Shown: positions 27,497-38,274 of the stretch, in pieces
Layout: the number at the start of each line of letters is the position of its first letter
Numbering within the stretch: the first letter of the stretch is position 1
NCBI GenBank assembly: GCA_910574455.1
Contig: CAJSYZ010000005.1
Coordinates: 7,006,001-7,070,000 of the forward strand
Direction: 5' to 3'
Length of the DNA stretch: 64,000 nt
Source of the DNA: Trichaptum fuscoviolaceum
Taxonomy: Eukaryota; Basidiomycota; Agaricomycetes; Hymenochaetales; Trichaptaceae
The notes under the pieces: model-generated
The model's database searches: none
What the model was told of the DNA's origin: nothing
Seen by the model: the letters and a program-made list of their open reading frames with translations, nothing else
Position numbers and translations under genes: made by a program

Positions 27497-28159
27497 TTAA
27501 TTTTAATTATCTAGAGTTTGTTTCTTTCTTGTTGTACGTTCTCTGCCATTCGCTCCGGGATTTTCTTCGGGGAGCTGTTGTATAATTACAGTAAAATCTA
27601 AAAACCTTATCGTAGTCATGTATCAGTTTGTAGATTACTGGTACGCTTATTCAGGGCCTTAATATCCATATTGTTTTTCATCGCACTTCGTTTTTCCAGC
27701 AGATAACTATCGTTTTCCCCATCAGTCATTGGGATACCTAAACAGCGACTATACTCCCGATCTTTACGCAGCATCTTCTATTCGCTTGGTATCGTCCTTT
27801 CTTCCAATGACCACCTCGGTCAGATGTGGTTCGTCTCGCGTTAGTTCCACTACAATCAAAGCATCTTGGCCCAGGAGCGGAATTGTATGCGGCCATTTTG
27901 TGTAAAGGGAGACATTCATCGCACAGTGCCAGAGGGAGAAGAAGAAATGAAAGGTCACTCGTGGCCACTGTACTAGGAACCGACTGATAGATGCAGTTCA
28001 GAAGGCATGCAGCATCGGTGAGGCATCGATGGATCAACATCAATTATGTCATCGCGCTGCCAACGATCAGCCGTTCGCTTGTATAAAGCCCACAGCAGTT
28101 GAACAAGCCCATCAAAGTAGCTGTCGCTATCAATTCACGGTAGTATCAAGGAGAGCAGC
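27497..28159. other. Intergenic; no supported gene
   Basis: AT-rich with TAATTAATTAATTT just after the DUF6533 stop. Minus-strand frames at 27738-28043 show no domain. Promoter region of the next gene. Confidence 0.5.
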
Positions 28160-28933
28160 ATGCCTGGACACCAGCGCAGCAAACTTCCAACGCTCGCTGA
28201 GACTCTTTCGGTAGTGCACGCTATCGCCCAGACCGTTACTTCCACCAAGTACGCCATCTGTGGTGGTGGTGCTTGCGTGGTGCTTGGTTCAGCTCGTCAA
28301 ACGGAGGACGTCGACTTTGTTGTGCCCAGAGGAGACACAAAAAAGGCCCGTTCAGATCTGAGAAGCAGCCAATCCTTTACTGTTCAGCCCAGAACCAACC
28401 ATACTGCATTCGTAGGCCCAAACAGGGATGTGGAGCCCATTGACATCGAGATTCTTGCGCCGCCCGTGCTCTTCAGATACAATTACATTGGCACCGACAG
28501 CGAAGTCATGCTAGTCAGAGGTGCGCGGGTACTCAGCCCGTATATCATCCTGGAGTCCAAGGTGGGCGCCATCTTCTCTCGCTCAACCGATCAGAAGAGG
28601 AAGACAGACGCGGCAGACATTATATTCCTTGCGAACTTCTTGGCCAGCAACAGATTACAGATCAGCGTAGGTCAAGCTGGACTAAGCGAGGATTTCATTG
28701 CCGCCTTCCTTCAGCAATTCCCGAACGCCGAGGAGATTTTTAAGAGAGCGCAGCTATTACCAAGAGGCAGGAGCAATACCCCGACTAACCATATTGGACT
28801 CGAGCAAAGTAGCTGCACGACCTGGAATCCTACAGAACGAGTAGGCGCAAGCCCAGAATCTCCTTCCAGCTCTCTTAGACCAACAACGCCAGCAGCTCTT
28901 CCCGACAATGATGATCCGCAAAACTATGTATGA
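28160..28933 (+). CDS. Nucleotidyltransferase-fold protein (MNT/AbiEii-like), single exon
   Basis: 257 codons without an intron. Residues ~30-55 read YAICGGGACVVLGSARQTED followed by VDFVV. This is the nucleotidyltransferase (MNT-like) pattern, a Gly-rich turn, an Arg/Thr and an Asp-x-Asp-like metal site (TEDVDFVV). A beta-strand-rich centre has PIDIEILAPPVLF, the usual third acidic position, and a helical region follows with SKVGAIF and KRKTDAADIIFLANFL. The last ~55 residues are Ser/Pro/Thr-rich and probably disordered. Fold assignment is by motif; substrate is unknown. In bacteria this fold occurs in AbiE-type toxin-antitoxin pairs, but no partner gene is seen next to it and I do not infer toxicity. 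Intron absence is unusual here. Confidence 0.7.
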   Translation: MPGHQRSKLPTLAETLSVVHAIAQTVTSTKYAICGGGACVVLGSARQTEDVDFVVPRGDTKKARSDLRSSQSFTVQPRTNHTAFVGPNRDVEPIDIEILAPPVLFRYNYIGTDSEVMLVRGARVLSPYIILESKVGAIFSRSTDQKRKTDAADIIFLANFLASNRLQISVGQAGLSEDFIAAFLQQFPNAEEIFKRAQLLPRGRSNTPTNHIGLEQSSCTTWNPTERVGASPESPSSSLRPTTPAALPDNDDPQNYV

Positions 28934-29104
28934 ACGTTGTGGTGTTTTCGGACGGCTAGTGCAGATATCAAAGAGGTGGATACCATAGAATTTGACCCGG
29001 GTTTGAAGTGGTCGCCAACTGCTGAAGTGGGAAACAGAATTGCATTGGGTCCAAGTTGCTCTGTGTTTTCATTGCAATGATACGAACTCTAAGATATACA
29101 CTCG

Positions 29105-30359
29105 TTAGCTAAATCTTTTGTTTAGGCCATCATAAATGAGGAAAATCATGGCGCTGCTAGGGATGGCTCTCGCTATCGTGATCCCCATTCCAGCGTATAA
29201 ACCTTTCAAACCCTGTTTCACATACATGTCACGGCCCATCCCCCAGAATGTTGGCGCCTTCTCGCCCGGGCCCCGAGGTCGTAGTTCCTCTGCGGTCTGC
29301 AACGCGCTCTTGACCGAGTCAGCCGGGAAGAGTACAATATTATACGCAACGCCCGCTATAGCGCCTGCAACTGCACTCTCCCATTCCTTAAGATCTCGGC
29401 TCGTTAGCTCAGAGCGCGGGACGCCGAGTTTTCGCGCACGGCGAGAAAGGAGGGCGGAACACGTTGCCTCCTTCGAGGTGAACCATGCGGCCCCGCCGCC
29501 GGTTTCACGAATGAGTGTGCCCGTCTGGCCTAACCATAGCCCTCGGAGCCCATGAGACTGAATGATGGATTTGAGAATAGCAATGGGTCCCGGTAAAGCA
29601 CTGAAATTGGGTGCCAGCTTCGATGGAGATGCAGCTCCAAGAACCGCTGTCGCCGCGGAAGTAGAACTGGGGTTCGCTTGTAGAGATTGTGCGATTACAT
29701 CGCGTGCCACAGTAGATTCAGTCGCAAGGAGCTGAACCTGCATTTTACATTTGACCAGTTCAATGGGAGTTCTTCGGACCATAAAGGGGCGCAAGTTAGA
29801 ACCAGCCGGATCTCGGGAAGAGAAGCTGGACGCACAGAAGAAAACTGGTGATTGCACCAGCGCCGGCAGCTGCTAAAGCAACTTGTGTTAGGGGGATTTC
29901 AGTGGCTGTGGATCCAGTCCACCATCGGATTGCGTTTTGCAGCTGTCCATAAGCAAGGAAGAGCGTGGCATTCTCTGCCATTGCTCCGACTACAGGCGCA
30001 GGAAGTCCCTAGACGTCCGGAACATCAGCCTTGAAGCAAGCAAAATTTAGAAGCTAGACAGTAAACTCACTCGATATAAGCCCCGAATTCCCTCATTTTT
30101 CCATGTCTGCGTCAAACAGTCTACAGGCCCACTGAATCTTGCAGATTTATCCATGACTTGTGACTGCAACCTCACTTTGCAGAGGTCAAAGGGATGCTCG
30201 AAAACCTTCGATACCATTCCCGCGATCTGCAAGAGCATCAGTAAAGTATTCTAGCTTATAATTGCATGCTGATGTCAAACTTACGCTGCCGAACGCAATG
30301 TCCTTGCAGCCTTCAATGAGGGCGGCATGGCGGTGCGATCGTGCAGGTGTTGTTGCCAT
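29105..30359 (-). CDS. Mitochondrial carrier, ornithine-transporter type (copy 2)
   Basis: Close paralogue of the carrier at 22659-23900, on the opposite strand, with the same intron positions. Start MATTPARSHRHAALIEGCKD at 30359; exon 1 ends at a GTAAGT after AFGS, as in copy 1. Signatures: HPFDLCKVRLQ, TPIELVKCKMQ, FPADSVKSALQ. The long C-terminal part is nearly collinear with copy 1 (GLWLGQTGTLIRETGGGAAWF, LKGLYAGMGITIAR), with small changes such as FWGMGRDMYVKQG for FIETGRAMFAKQG. It ends IYDGLNKRFS and TAA. Differences concentrate in the N-terminus and the Ser/Pro insert, and all signatures are intact, so both copies look functional. Likely substrate is ornithine, as for copy 1. Confidence 0.9.
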
Positions 30360-30716
30360 AGACAAATCGAAGTATCAGAACAAAGGATGTTGAAGAGGAA
30401 GAGGCGGCTATTCCATGTCTAGTGGTGGTCGTTTATAAAGGTGTGCAAGGCGCTGGAATGAGTTCCACAGTGCAGCGCGTTGTGTGTCCCTGCGATGTGC
30501 CCGGTGTACTTGGGCGCCTATTTCGAAATTTGCGAGTTGACGTTCCGCCGACTCGTCGCCGGTGACGTAATTGAATTGAAGTGGAAGGCGCTTATTTCTT
30601 TGATGGAACTCTCGTCCAACTTGACCTTCCTCTTGAGTCTTCCCTCCATCCTCGTCACGTTCTTGATCTCTCTTTTCGCATTTACATATCTCTAGTCATC
30701 GATCGTCAATGCAATA
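30360..30716. other. Shared promoter region of divergent genes
   Basis: 357 bases between the starts of carrier copy 2 and the tocopherol-cyclase-like gene. Nothing else is recognised. Confidence 0.5.
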
Positions 30717-32140
30717 ATGTGGCTTCAAACTCTTCTTGTGAATGTCTACGACCTCTTATCTTTTATCATTGCCACCATCCTGCCTCGCCGAATTTCGCAA
30801 CTTATTCTCCCAAAGGTTGATCACTTTGCATACCACTTGTCTCCAACAAATAGATTTGAAGGATATTACACTCGCATACAGACGGAAGATGGCTCGTCTA
30901 TCGTCATAATCATGTCCTCTGTCCACAACGCGAAAGCCTGGGGATCGAAATCTCACTTTGTCCATTTCTCTGTCACACCCTCGCAACGCTCTCAGCTCAG
31001 ATCAATTCGAGTAGACCTTCACCCAGATAGAATCATATACACACCACTGGGTCCACAGATCTCTGATGGACGACAGGCTTTCAAACTACAGGCAGATAAC
31101 TTCCTCGTATTCTCTGTTGAACACGACAACCAGTACTACTGGCTCTCTATTCCAGATCCTGACAATGAACAACGCTCGCTGATATTCTCTGCAAAGATTG
31201 TTCGACGTACGCCACTCAAAGCCTCGGACCTCCTTTATACTCCTCATAACTCAGTCATTCGCCTGGGGAGTCTCATTCCAGTCCACTGGCACATCTTTTC
31301 CACTTGTTCGGAAGCTTCGTACACGATAACAACGCGGTCTAAGCGCATAGGACCTGATGGAAAAAGGAGAACAGAGGATACGACAGTAGCGGAAGGAGTG
31401 GGTCTTGGACATATGGAAAAGAACTGGGGAAGGGGTTTCCCGGATAGTTGGACATGGTGAGCTGTTCCCATGCTTGACATCACCGTCCGGCTGACCCCTG
31501 ATTGTGTTCATATAGGATGCAAGGTTTTTCACAGAACTCGTCAGAGTTTGGACTAAACCCCATCCAAGTAGACCAGATTGCATCGCTTACCCTCGCAGGA
31601 GGAACATCCGGTATTGCAGGAATTAACTCGTACCTTGTGGCTTACAGATCTCCAGTTCTCAACCTACGCTGGGATTTCGCCGTTCCCTGGACGATTCTTC
31701 TCCGGATTCCGGGGCTTCGGACTTGTGGTCCATTTTGTCAAGAAACTGTAAGCAAAGACGATGCATCAGTGATAATAGACGTCTCTAGTTTTACACGCAG
31801 GCTGGTTGTAACTGCTAAAAGTGCGGAAGTGAGTGTCGTGATTCTATCTACCACTGTTCCTGACTCTGACACTACTCTTTAATAGAAGGAAACAGACTGG
31901 CTCCCTCTCGATTGTCCGTTGATCAGCGGTCATGGAAATATCACCGCCCGAGAAACATTCAGAGCCGACATAGACGTCATGGTCTATGTAAAGCCCTTGT
32001 GGCTGTTATGGAATCCATGGGCATGGACCTCGGTTGAGCGGCGGACTTTCAGAGAAGCTGGTTTCGAACTCGGCGGCGGGTTTCGAACCGATAGCATGTT
32101 GAAGGAGGATAAGAGTTTGGAGATGAAGAAGACTCAATGA
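30717..32140 (+). CDS. Tocopherol-cyclase-like protein
   Basis: Three exons: 30717 to about 31457, 31516 to about 31830, and about 31888-32140. The N-terminus is hydrophobic (MWLQTLLVNVYDLLSFIIAT) and may be a membrane anchor or signal. The family-like features are FEGYYTRIQTEDGSSIVIIM near residues 45-65 and, at the exon 1/2 junction, HMEKNWGRGFPDSWTWMQG. This matches the C-terminal HxEKNWG..FP..W.W.Q motif of plant and cyanobacterial tocopherol cyclases and their carotenoid-modifying relatives. The third exon reads DWLPLDCPLISGHGN and PLWLLWNPWAWTSVERRTF. Fungi do not make tocopherol, so the substrate must differ; a lipophilic prenyl compound is only a guess. Frame is open throughout with good splice sites. 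Confidence 0.75.
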
Positions 32141-32577
32141 CCTGAGATTTCCGCAGTGCGTTACACAATGGACATGTTCTTTTATCCTATTCTTGGACTC
32201 GTCATGAAGGCATTTACTGTGTATCTTGTCGGCCGCTATACACATAGAGACGTAATATCATAGATTTTATATACTATCGTTGTATAAATATAGTTTATGA
32301 TGCAAGCCGACCTCCGTTCAATTAAACAACCGCTTTCCTGACCTCTCGAATACCCTTCGCTGCCGCTGCGGCTTCTGCACCTTAGTGTCCATCCGTTATT
32401 AAGGTTGGATTTTTTTGTTCCCACATTTATGTAAGTAGGCACATGGTACAGGCTGCGCACATCAAATTGTGCTGCGGTTCATCGACCTTCCTCCCATTTG
32501 TTTGAGCGTATAAAGCACGATCGCTAACTTATCTTTCACACTTCTCCACGTCCTCTTCGCGTTTCCTGTCTTCTAGG
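32141..32577. other. Intergenic
   Basis: Spacer between tocopherol-cyclase-like gene and the carboxypeptidase relic; short frames only. Confidence 0.5.
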
Positions 32578-34792
32578 ATGTTCCAGCTGCGTTCGGCCTT
32601 TGCATTGATCGCGCTCAGGCTCTGTCCGATATTCGCGCTAACGAACCCAGGGACTGACGCGCAGACGCTTTTTGCAGTAAACGGAGATTCATATGGGTAA
32701 GCCTTCATGTGTACGAAGCACCATTCTCTTGGTCTCACTGAGTTGCGGCCTTGTTTAGTGTGATGCCGCCATTTGAACTGGCCTCTCTTTCTTTAACTTG
32801 AAGCCAATTCTCAACCATCTCTCATTCGGCATTTCCCGGACGCTCCGCCCGCATTAAAAAGTCGAATTTCTGTGATGGAAATGTTACGTTTGTATCACAT
32901 TATTCATCTGATTGTTGCCTCATGCTAATCTGATCTGTAGAGCATACACGGGACACATCGATTCCGGCACTCGCCATCTATTCTTCTATTTATTCGAGAG
33001 TTGGAATGATCATGCTAACGATCACGTCATACTTTGGACAAATGGAGGTATGTAGCCATTTATCTCGTATACTTTTCAAGTTCTTAGGGACGCATTGAAT
33101 ACCTTGTTTCAACCATAAGGACCAGGATCATCCTCGGATCTAGGGCTGCTCACAGAGCTAGGTATGCTCTCCTTTCCATGATCCAGTGCAGGTGGCTTGA
33201 TTCAAATACATATAGGCCCATGCAATATCGTTAGCGGAAATGAGACAAGATACAATCCGTATTCGTAGAATTCCATTGCAAACATATTCTTCATCGACCA
33301 ACCCGTCGGCACTGGGTTCTCGTATGCTGACTTTGGAGAAACCCTTGTAAGTTACTTTATACTTATACACACTGAAAGTGCGTATGTCTCACCGACGCAA
33401 AGTCCACGACAGAAGAAGCTGCAAAAGATATTGCATCCTTCATTGCCATATTCTTTGAAGTGTTCAATAACTTCAAGGGTCGTGCCCTCCATCTATCGGG
33501 TGAATCGTATGCCGTATGTCGCTCTTCTAAAGTATCTTCATCTCTATCCTATTAAATACGATGTCCCAAAGGGTCGTTATCTTCCATTATTCGCTACGGC
33601 GATCTACGACCAAAATGCTGCGTTGACAGAGAAAGGCATGAGCCCTATCAATGTGAGATGGAATTTTCAATAAATTGATTACTTACATGTCTAACTGAGT
33701 CTATGATCAGGAAACGGTGCTACTGACTTCTTCAAGTGAGTACCTAAACGTAATTGGATCCAGGTGCACCTCCGACCATACCTCACAGTTTGCTACCGTC
33801 CTATCATACTATAAGCTGCACTCATGCATCGCTTGATCCCGTTCAATCAGTAAGGTATTTTTAGGAAACAGTCACCTCTGATCTAGTATTCAATGGTGGC
33901 TGGACAGTGCCTGTGTGCGTATGAAGCAGATCGTAAGTCTCATGAGATTCAAAAGCCTTCATTTTCACTAAGTCAACGGTAGATACCTCGTTGCGAGAAA
34001 CGCTTGAAGGAGGCATGCATTGACCACTTCGATCAAATCGATTGCTACGCAACATTCAGAGCATGTTGGATGAATTAGCTGAGCCATACAATACACTGGG
34101 TATGCGTAGCCTTTTTGCATTTGCAAAGTCACATCCGGCCTCGACACTTATATTCCACATAAAGGTCTCAATCAATATGATATGACAATGAAGTGCGATA
34201 ATCCGGCAGAGAGCGATTGCTATAATGAGCAGAGGTCTGTTTGTCGTCAATTCCAGCGGAACGCTGCACTCATCAATGTCCAATAATCTAGATTCCTTGA
34301 GGAATATCTCAACGATCCCTTGGTGCGTACAGATCTGGGGGTTGAACCATCTTTCGGAAACTACTCCGGCAGCGCACGGGATGTGAATTCGGCGTTTCTC
34401 GCTAATGGCGACCCACCACACACCAATCAAGTGTATGTCTCAGAGCTCCTTGAGCACGGTGTGCGGGTACTCATTTATGCGGGAACGTACGATTTTGTAT
34501 GCAACTGGGTCGGAAACGAGAGATGGACACTAGATATGGAATGGTCTGGACAGGAGGCTTTCCGAAATGAAACCTTGAAAGAATGGTCTGTGGACGGAAA
34601 GGCTGCCGGGAAATTCAGAAAGCATGGCAATCTGGCATTCGCAACTATATTCGGAACTGGGCATCTTGTATGTGCTTCTTTTATCAGCTTCTTCTGGCTC
34701 ATCTGACATCAATGCAATGAAAGGCTCCTCACGACAAGCCGGCAGAGTCATTGGCGATGGTACAACGCTGGCTAGCAAACGAGTTATTCTGA
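32578..34792 (+). pseudogene. Serine carboxypeptidase (S10, carboxypeptidase Y type), decayed
   Basis: Starts with a signal peptide (MFQLRSAFALIALRLCPIFA). Exons read [62 protein letters not shown], the nucleophile motif GRALHLSGESYA (Ser codon near 33505), GRYLPLFATAIYDQNAAL, a Cys-rich DHFDQIDCYATFRAC segment, catalytic Asp in YAGTYDFVCNWVGN and catalytic His in GTGHL/APHDKP, ending NELF and TGA. Two lesions: a TAG at 33266-33268 where the family has Trp (NPYS-W-N before IANIFFIDQP), and a frame change near 34060-34070, where CYATFRACWMN runs into TAG but ELAEPYNTLG continues in another frame (net loss of one base, or four). Triad motifs themselves are intact. Would have been a vacuolar or secreted exopeptidase. 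Sequencing error could explain one lesion but less likely both. Confidence 0.82.
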
Positions 34793-35877
34793 ATCACAGA
34801 ACGAACAATTGTCGACCAGATGCTCAACGTAAGCAAGAATTCCGATATGCAAAATGGAAAGCTATTATCTCGGCAGCATCCTATCACCGTGAGTTCGAAG
34901 ATGAGACGCATACTAGCGTGACGGCACCACTTCGCAAAAGGTACAAACATCTATACTTAGTTGCATGTTCTTGATGGGCGCGCGTCTCAGGTCTCAGATC
35001 CGCGGAAACTCGGTGTCGACACTTACCATGAACTTGACCATGAGATTGGGCGTGCGCTTTCCTTCATTGCACTATCAACTGGTAGCTATTACTGAATTAT
35101 CGCAGCTCACCTGTTGCTTTAGAATGGTTGATAGTCAGACGTGAAACTTAACCTTTAGTACTAGCTTTCCTCTCTTTCTCTCCATCTCTCTTCGGTCAAT
35201 GGCACAATCTGTTCGTCAAGCATTTTATTTATTTAGCTAAAATCGGTATCTTGTGCACACCTTGTGTCCATACGATCCTAAGCTCGCCCTGATTTTTGTC
35301 TCATACCTCAACAATGATGAGCTCGCTTCTGATGTTTCTACTTTAATATTTAGTTCCCTTACATATATGAAGCATTGCCCTAAGGAGGAGCCAAGCTTGC
35401 TTCGAAGCGACGAGCAAATGAATACATACTGTATATCATAATCCCTATATTCGCCATCTACATATATGCCATCGATGCGTCTAACCTTTAATGATAGAAG
35501 CTACACGCGGGCCCGGTGATGAACGGGGCACGCGTACCTGCTTCATTCGCTTGTATATTTTCAAATACTCACACCTTTCTACCATCAATCTTTATATTCC
35601 AAGTTCAGTGCGCGAGGCTTTACTACTAGTAGTCTGCTTTTGTTCGTCAGAAATGCGTAAAGGGGAAATTGGTCTCTTGACCGACGAATCAAATTGTCAG
35701 CACGCATCATTCCTTACCTATCGCCGAGCATGCCCAGCAAAAGCGATGATTCTAACATCCCCCGGCAATTGATCGCCTCGTGCCTAACGCTTCCGAAATG
35801 ATGGCTATGCACCGTATCTTCTTGTGATAAAAGCTAGGAAACCCGTGTACAGAGCGTACGGAACGTCAACCATTGCC
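34793..35877. other. Intergenic; no supported gene
   Basis: AT-rich, with short frames only. A 62-codon frame at 35253-35441 ends in Cys-Ile-Ser; this is not a CaaX box (Cys must be fourth from the end), so I do not call a pheromone precursor. Confidence 0.5.
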
Positions 35878-37106
35878 ATGGATCCGACTTATCCTCTTGT
35901 TCCGATTGCTAATTTTCTCGCTTGCTTCCTTGTCCTTCTTCCCCTCACCACTAGCATTCGTCGGTCGTGGAACATTGGCGTAATCGCATATGCATCATGG
36001 GTTGCTATAGAAGCTTTTTACACAGCTATCAATTGCATTGTCTGGAAAGACAATTCCAGAATCGTTGTACCTGTCTGGTGCGATATTAGTAAGTTCAAAC
36101 CTGATATTCTTCTGAAAGCATGATACTCAGTGAAACACCACGGTTAGCCTCGCATATCGGTGTCGGTTCCGGCAAAGCCATTCCTGCATGCTCGCTCGCC
36201 ATAACGAGAAGATTATACCATATCACGAGCCACCGGAATCTAGTTACGACTAAGAAAAATGTGAGTGTGATATGCAAAAGTAAGACACGGTACGTTCTTA
36301 TAGAATTCCAGAAAATTAAAGAGATATGCATCGATTTATTTCTATGCCTGGGCATTCCGGTAATCTCTATGAGTCTATGTAAGTCAAAAATGCGACTCCT
36401 CGGAGGTGCTCTAACAGTGAGCTTCAGACTATGTCTTTCAAGGAGCCAGATTTCAAGTTGTTGAGGAGTTAGGCTGCTTGAGTGCTGGAACGGCAAACGG
36501 TGTTAGTTTAATCCTGTCCAGCCTTTGGACTCCTTTGTTACCAGCTATCTCCGCAACTGTTTACTGCCGTGAGTGTCAACAGAACCCTTCCTACGATGCC
36601 TTTAACACTGACCGGACTCTTCAGCTCGCATTGCCTGGACTTTCTACCAGCACCGAAAGGAGGTGAACGAATTCCTGAGCAGTAGCACCGCCATCAGTCG
36701 TGGAAGTTACCTCCGCATCATGGCATTGGGTTGCTTCGACGTCGTGATTGTTCTCCCTCTATCCATTTTACTCCTCGTACAAGGGTATGAAGGTGCTCCT
36801 ATTGTTTTTTGGCCAGGATGGAAAGCAATTCATTCCGACTGGGGACCTGTGTCTGTTCCTGCTAGCGAGTGGAAGCCGTTCCCATGGGATAACTTTGAAG
36901 TAAGATGGGATGAATGGATAAATGTTCTGCTAGCCGTAGTCTTCTTCGCTCTCTTTGGATTGACCGAGGAGGCGAGCCACATATATCGAAATGCTTTCTC
37001 GGCTATCGGTAGACGATTCGGATACTCTCCTGTTGTCAAAGCGGAGGCGTCAGCTGTTGTATTTGATACGAGAGGCGGAGAAGCAACGAGTGCGGGATCA
37101 TCGTGA
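35878..37106 (+). CDS. STE3-type pheromone receptor (fungal class GPCR)
   Basis: Seven-helix receptor for lipopeptide pheromones. Start MDPTYPLVPIANFLACFLVL, with the first helices in exon 1 (ends 36088): IGVIAYASWVAIEAFYTAIN, IVVPVWCDI. Exon 2 begins at 36148 with TSHIGVGSGKAIPACSLAI followed by TRRLYHI, the best-conserved STE3 stretch. Later exons give KEICIDLFLCLGIPVISMSL, YYVFQGARFQVVEELGC with Ser/Thr/Trp-rich SSLWTPLLPAISATVYC, then a long last exon with a membrane helix LRIMALGCFDVVIVLPLSIL, an extracellular WPGWKAIHSDWGPV loop, and the last helix NVLLAVVFFALFGLTEEA. The C-tail is short (~45 residues) and polar, ending SAGSS. No pheromone precursor or second receptor is seen in the flanks, so this may be a non-mating-type receptor-like gene rather than a B-locus allele. 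Confidence 0.9.
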
Positions 37107-37762
37107 GTATCAGATTTTTTTAGAGCGACATAAGCTGAGACTCTCACCTCAGATTGATGCTCAGCTCATACCAAGATACAAATCATTTGGAGATATTTCC
37201 TCCTAACGAGAAAAGCGACGTTATCCGAGATGGCATCCGCGTCAAGTCAGGCCATACTATCGCTTCCATGCAGGACTTAGAGAAGGCCGGGATTGGGATT
37301 TAGCCAGTCTAACGTTGAGTTGAGCTCGATATCGTGATTTGAAGATGGTATAGACGGTATCACACTTACTCTGGCCACAATCCCATTCAAGGTCGTTATT
37401 ACTGTCTGGTAGACAGTGACTTGTATAACATATGTATAGGCGTTCCAATATCATATCCGAATGTGAGATTAGACCCGTAGACCAGTCGGTTGTCTAAATA
37501 TGAGAAGAAGTTGACCTTATTATCTCTGGAGATTTGGGAGAGGTTTGCAGGTGTTGAGTTTTGAAGGAAATTATCGGAAAATGAACATGGACTTGAAGGC
37601 TTACTACTACTAGTATGTTGATTGTCTCCCACGTTGTCCGAGTCAGCATGATGTTCTCCGAGTCTGGATTTGTCACTTATTGCCGCCTGTCGCGACTTGA
37701 CTGACGACGGCCTCCACGACTCTAACTAGCCGTCCAGTTGAAGCGTTACTTTCTCAAATATA
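37107..37762. other. Intergenic; no supported gene
   Basis: Spacer with short frames; a CTACTACTAGTA motif near 37604 recurs elsewhere in the window. Promoter of TFIIA gamma lies at the right end. Confidence 0.5.
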
Positions 37763-38274
37763 ATGGCTACAGCATATTATGAGTTCTACCGAGGCTCTTC
37801 GTATGTACCTTTTGGATATGGTGTCAGCCTTGATCATTGAGCGGTGTTGTACTATTAGGATCGGCATGGCGCTGACGGACTCGCTGGACGAGTTGATCAC
37901 AAGCGGTGCCATCACGCCTCAGTTGGCCATGAAAGTCTTGCAGCAGGTGTGAAGTTACAAACTACTTTGTTGTAGACGGTAGATCTGAAGTGCACCTTTT
38001 TTGTTAGTTCGACAAGTCTTTGGCAGACACACTGGTGAAGCAGGTTAAGAACAAGACCAGCCTGAAGGTACGTCACCTTGTCCTTATCCTTCTAGTTAGC
38101 ACTGAGTTCGTGTAACAGGGCCACCTCCGTACCTACCGTCTTTGTGACGACGTATGGACGTTCATAGTGAAAAACCCGCAATTCAAGATGGAATCGAACG
38201 AGATGGTCACAGCCGAGAAGATCAAAATAATCGCTTGCAAGAATGCAGATGCAGTTGACGCAGGAAAGAAATAG
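37763..38274 (+). CDS. TOA2: Transcription initiation factor IIA small (gamma) subunit
   Basis: Subunit of TFIIA, which stabilises TBP on the TATA box for RNA polymerase II. Four exons: 37763-37800, 37859-37946, 38008-38067, 38119-38274. The N-terminal four-helix bundle reads [40 protein letters not shown] and [19 protein letters not shown]. The C-terminal beta-barrel reads [18 protein letters not shown], followed by an acidic/basic segment ending DAVDAGKK. About 113 residues, the family norm. The lesion-free frame and strong conservation make this one of the most secure calls in the window. Confidence 0.96.

Noticed and set aside
35253..35441. 62-codon frame upstream of the STE3-like receptor ending Cys-Ile-Ser, possible pheromone precursor
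   Set aside because: Cys is third, not fourth, from the end, so there is no CaaX box, and no typical cleavage motif is seen.
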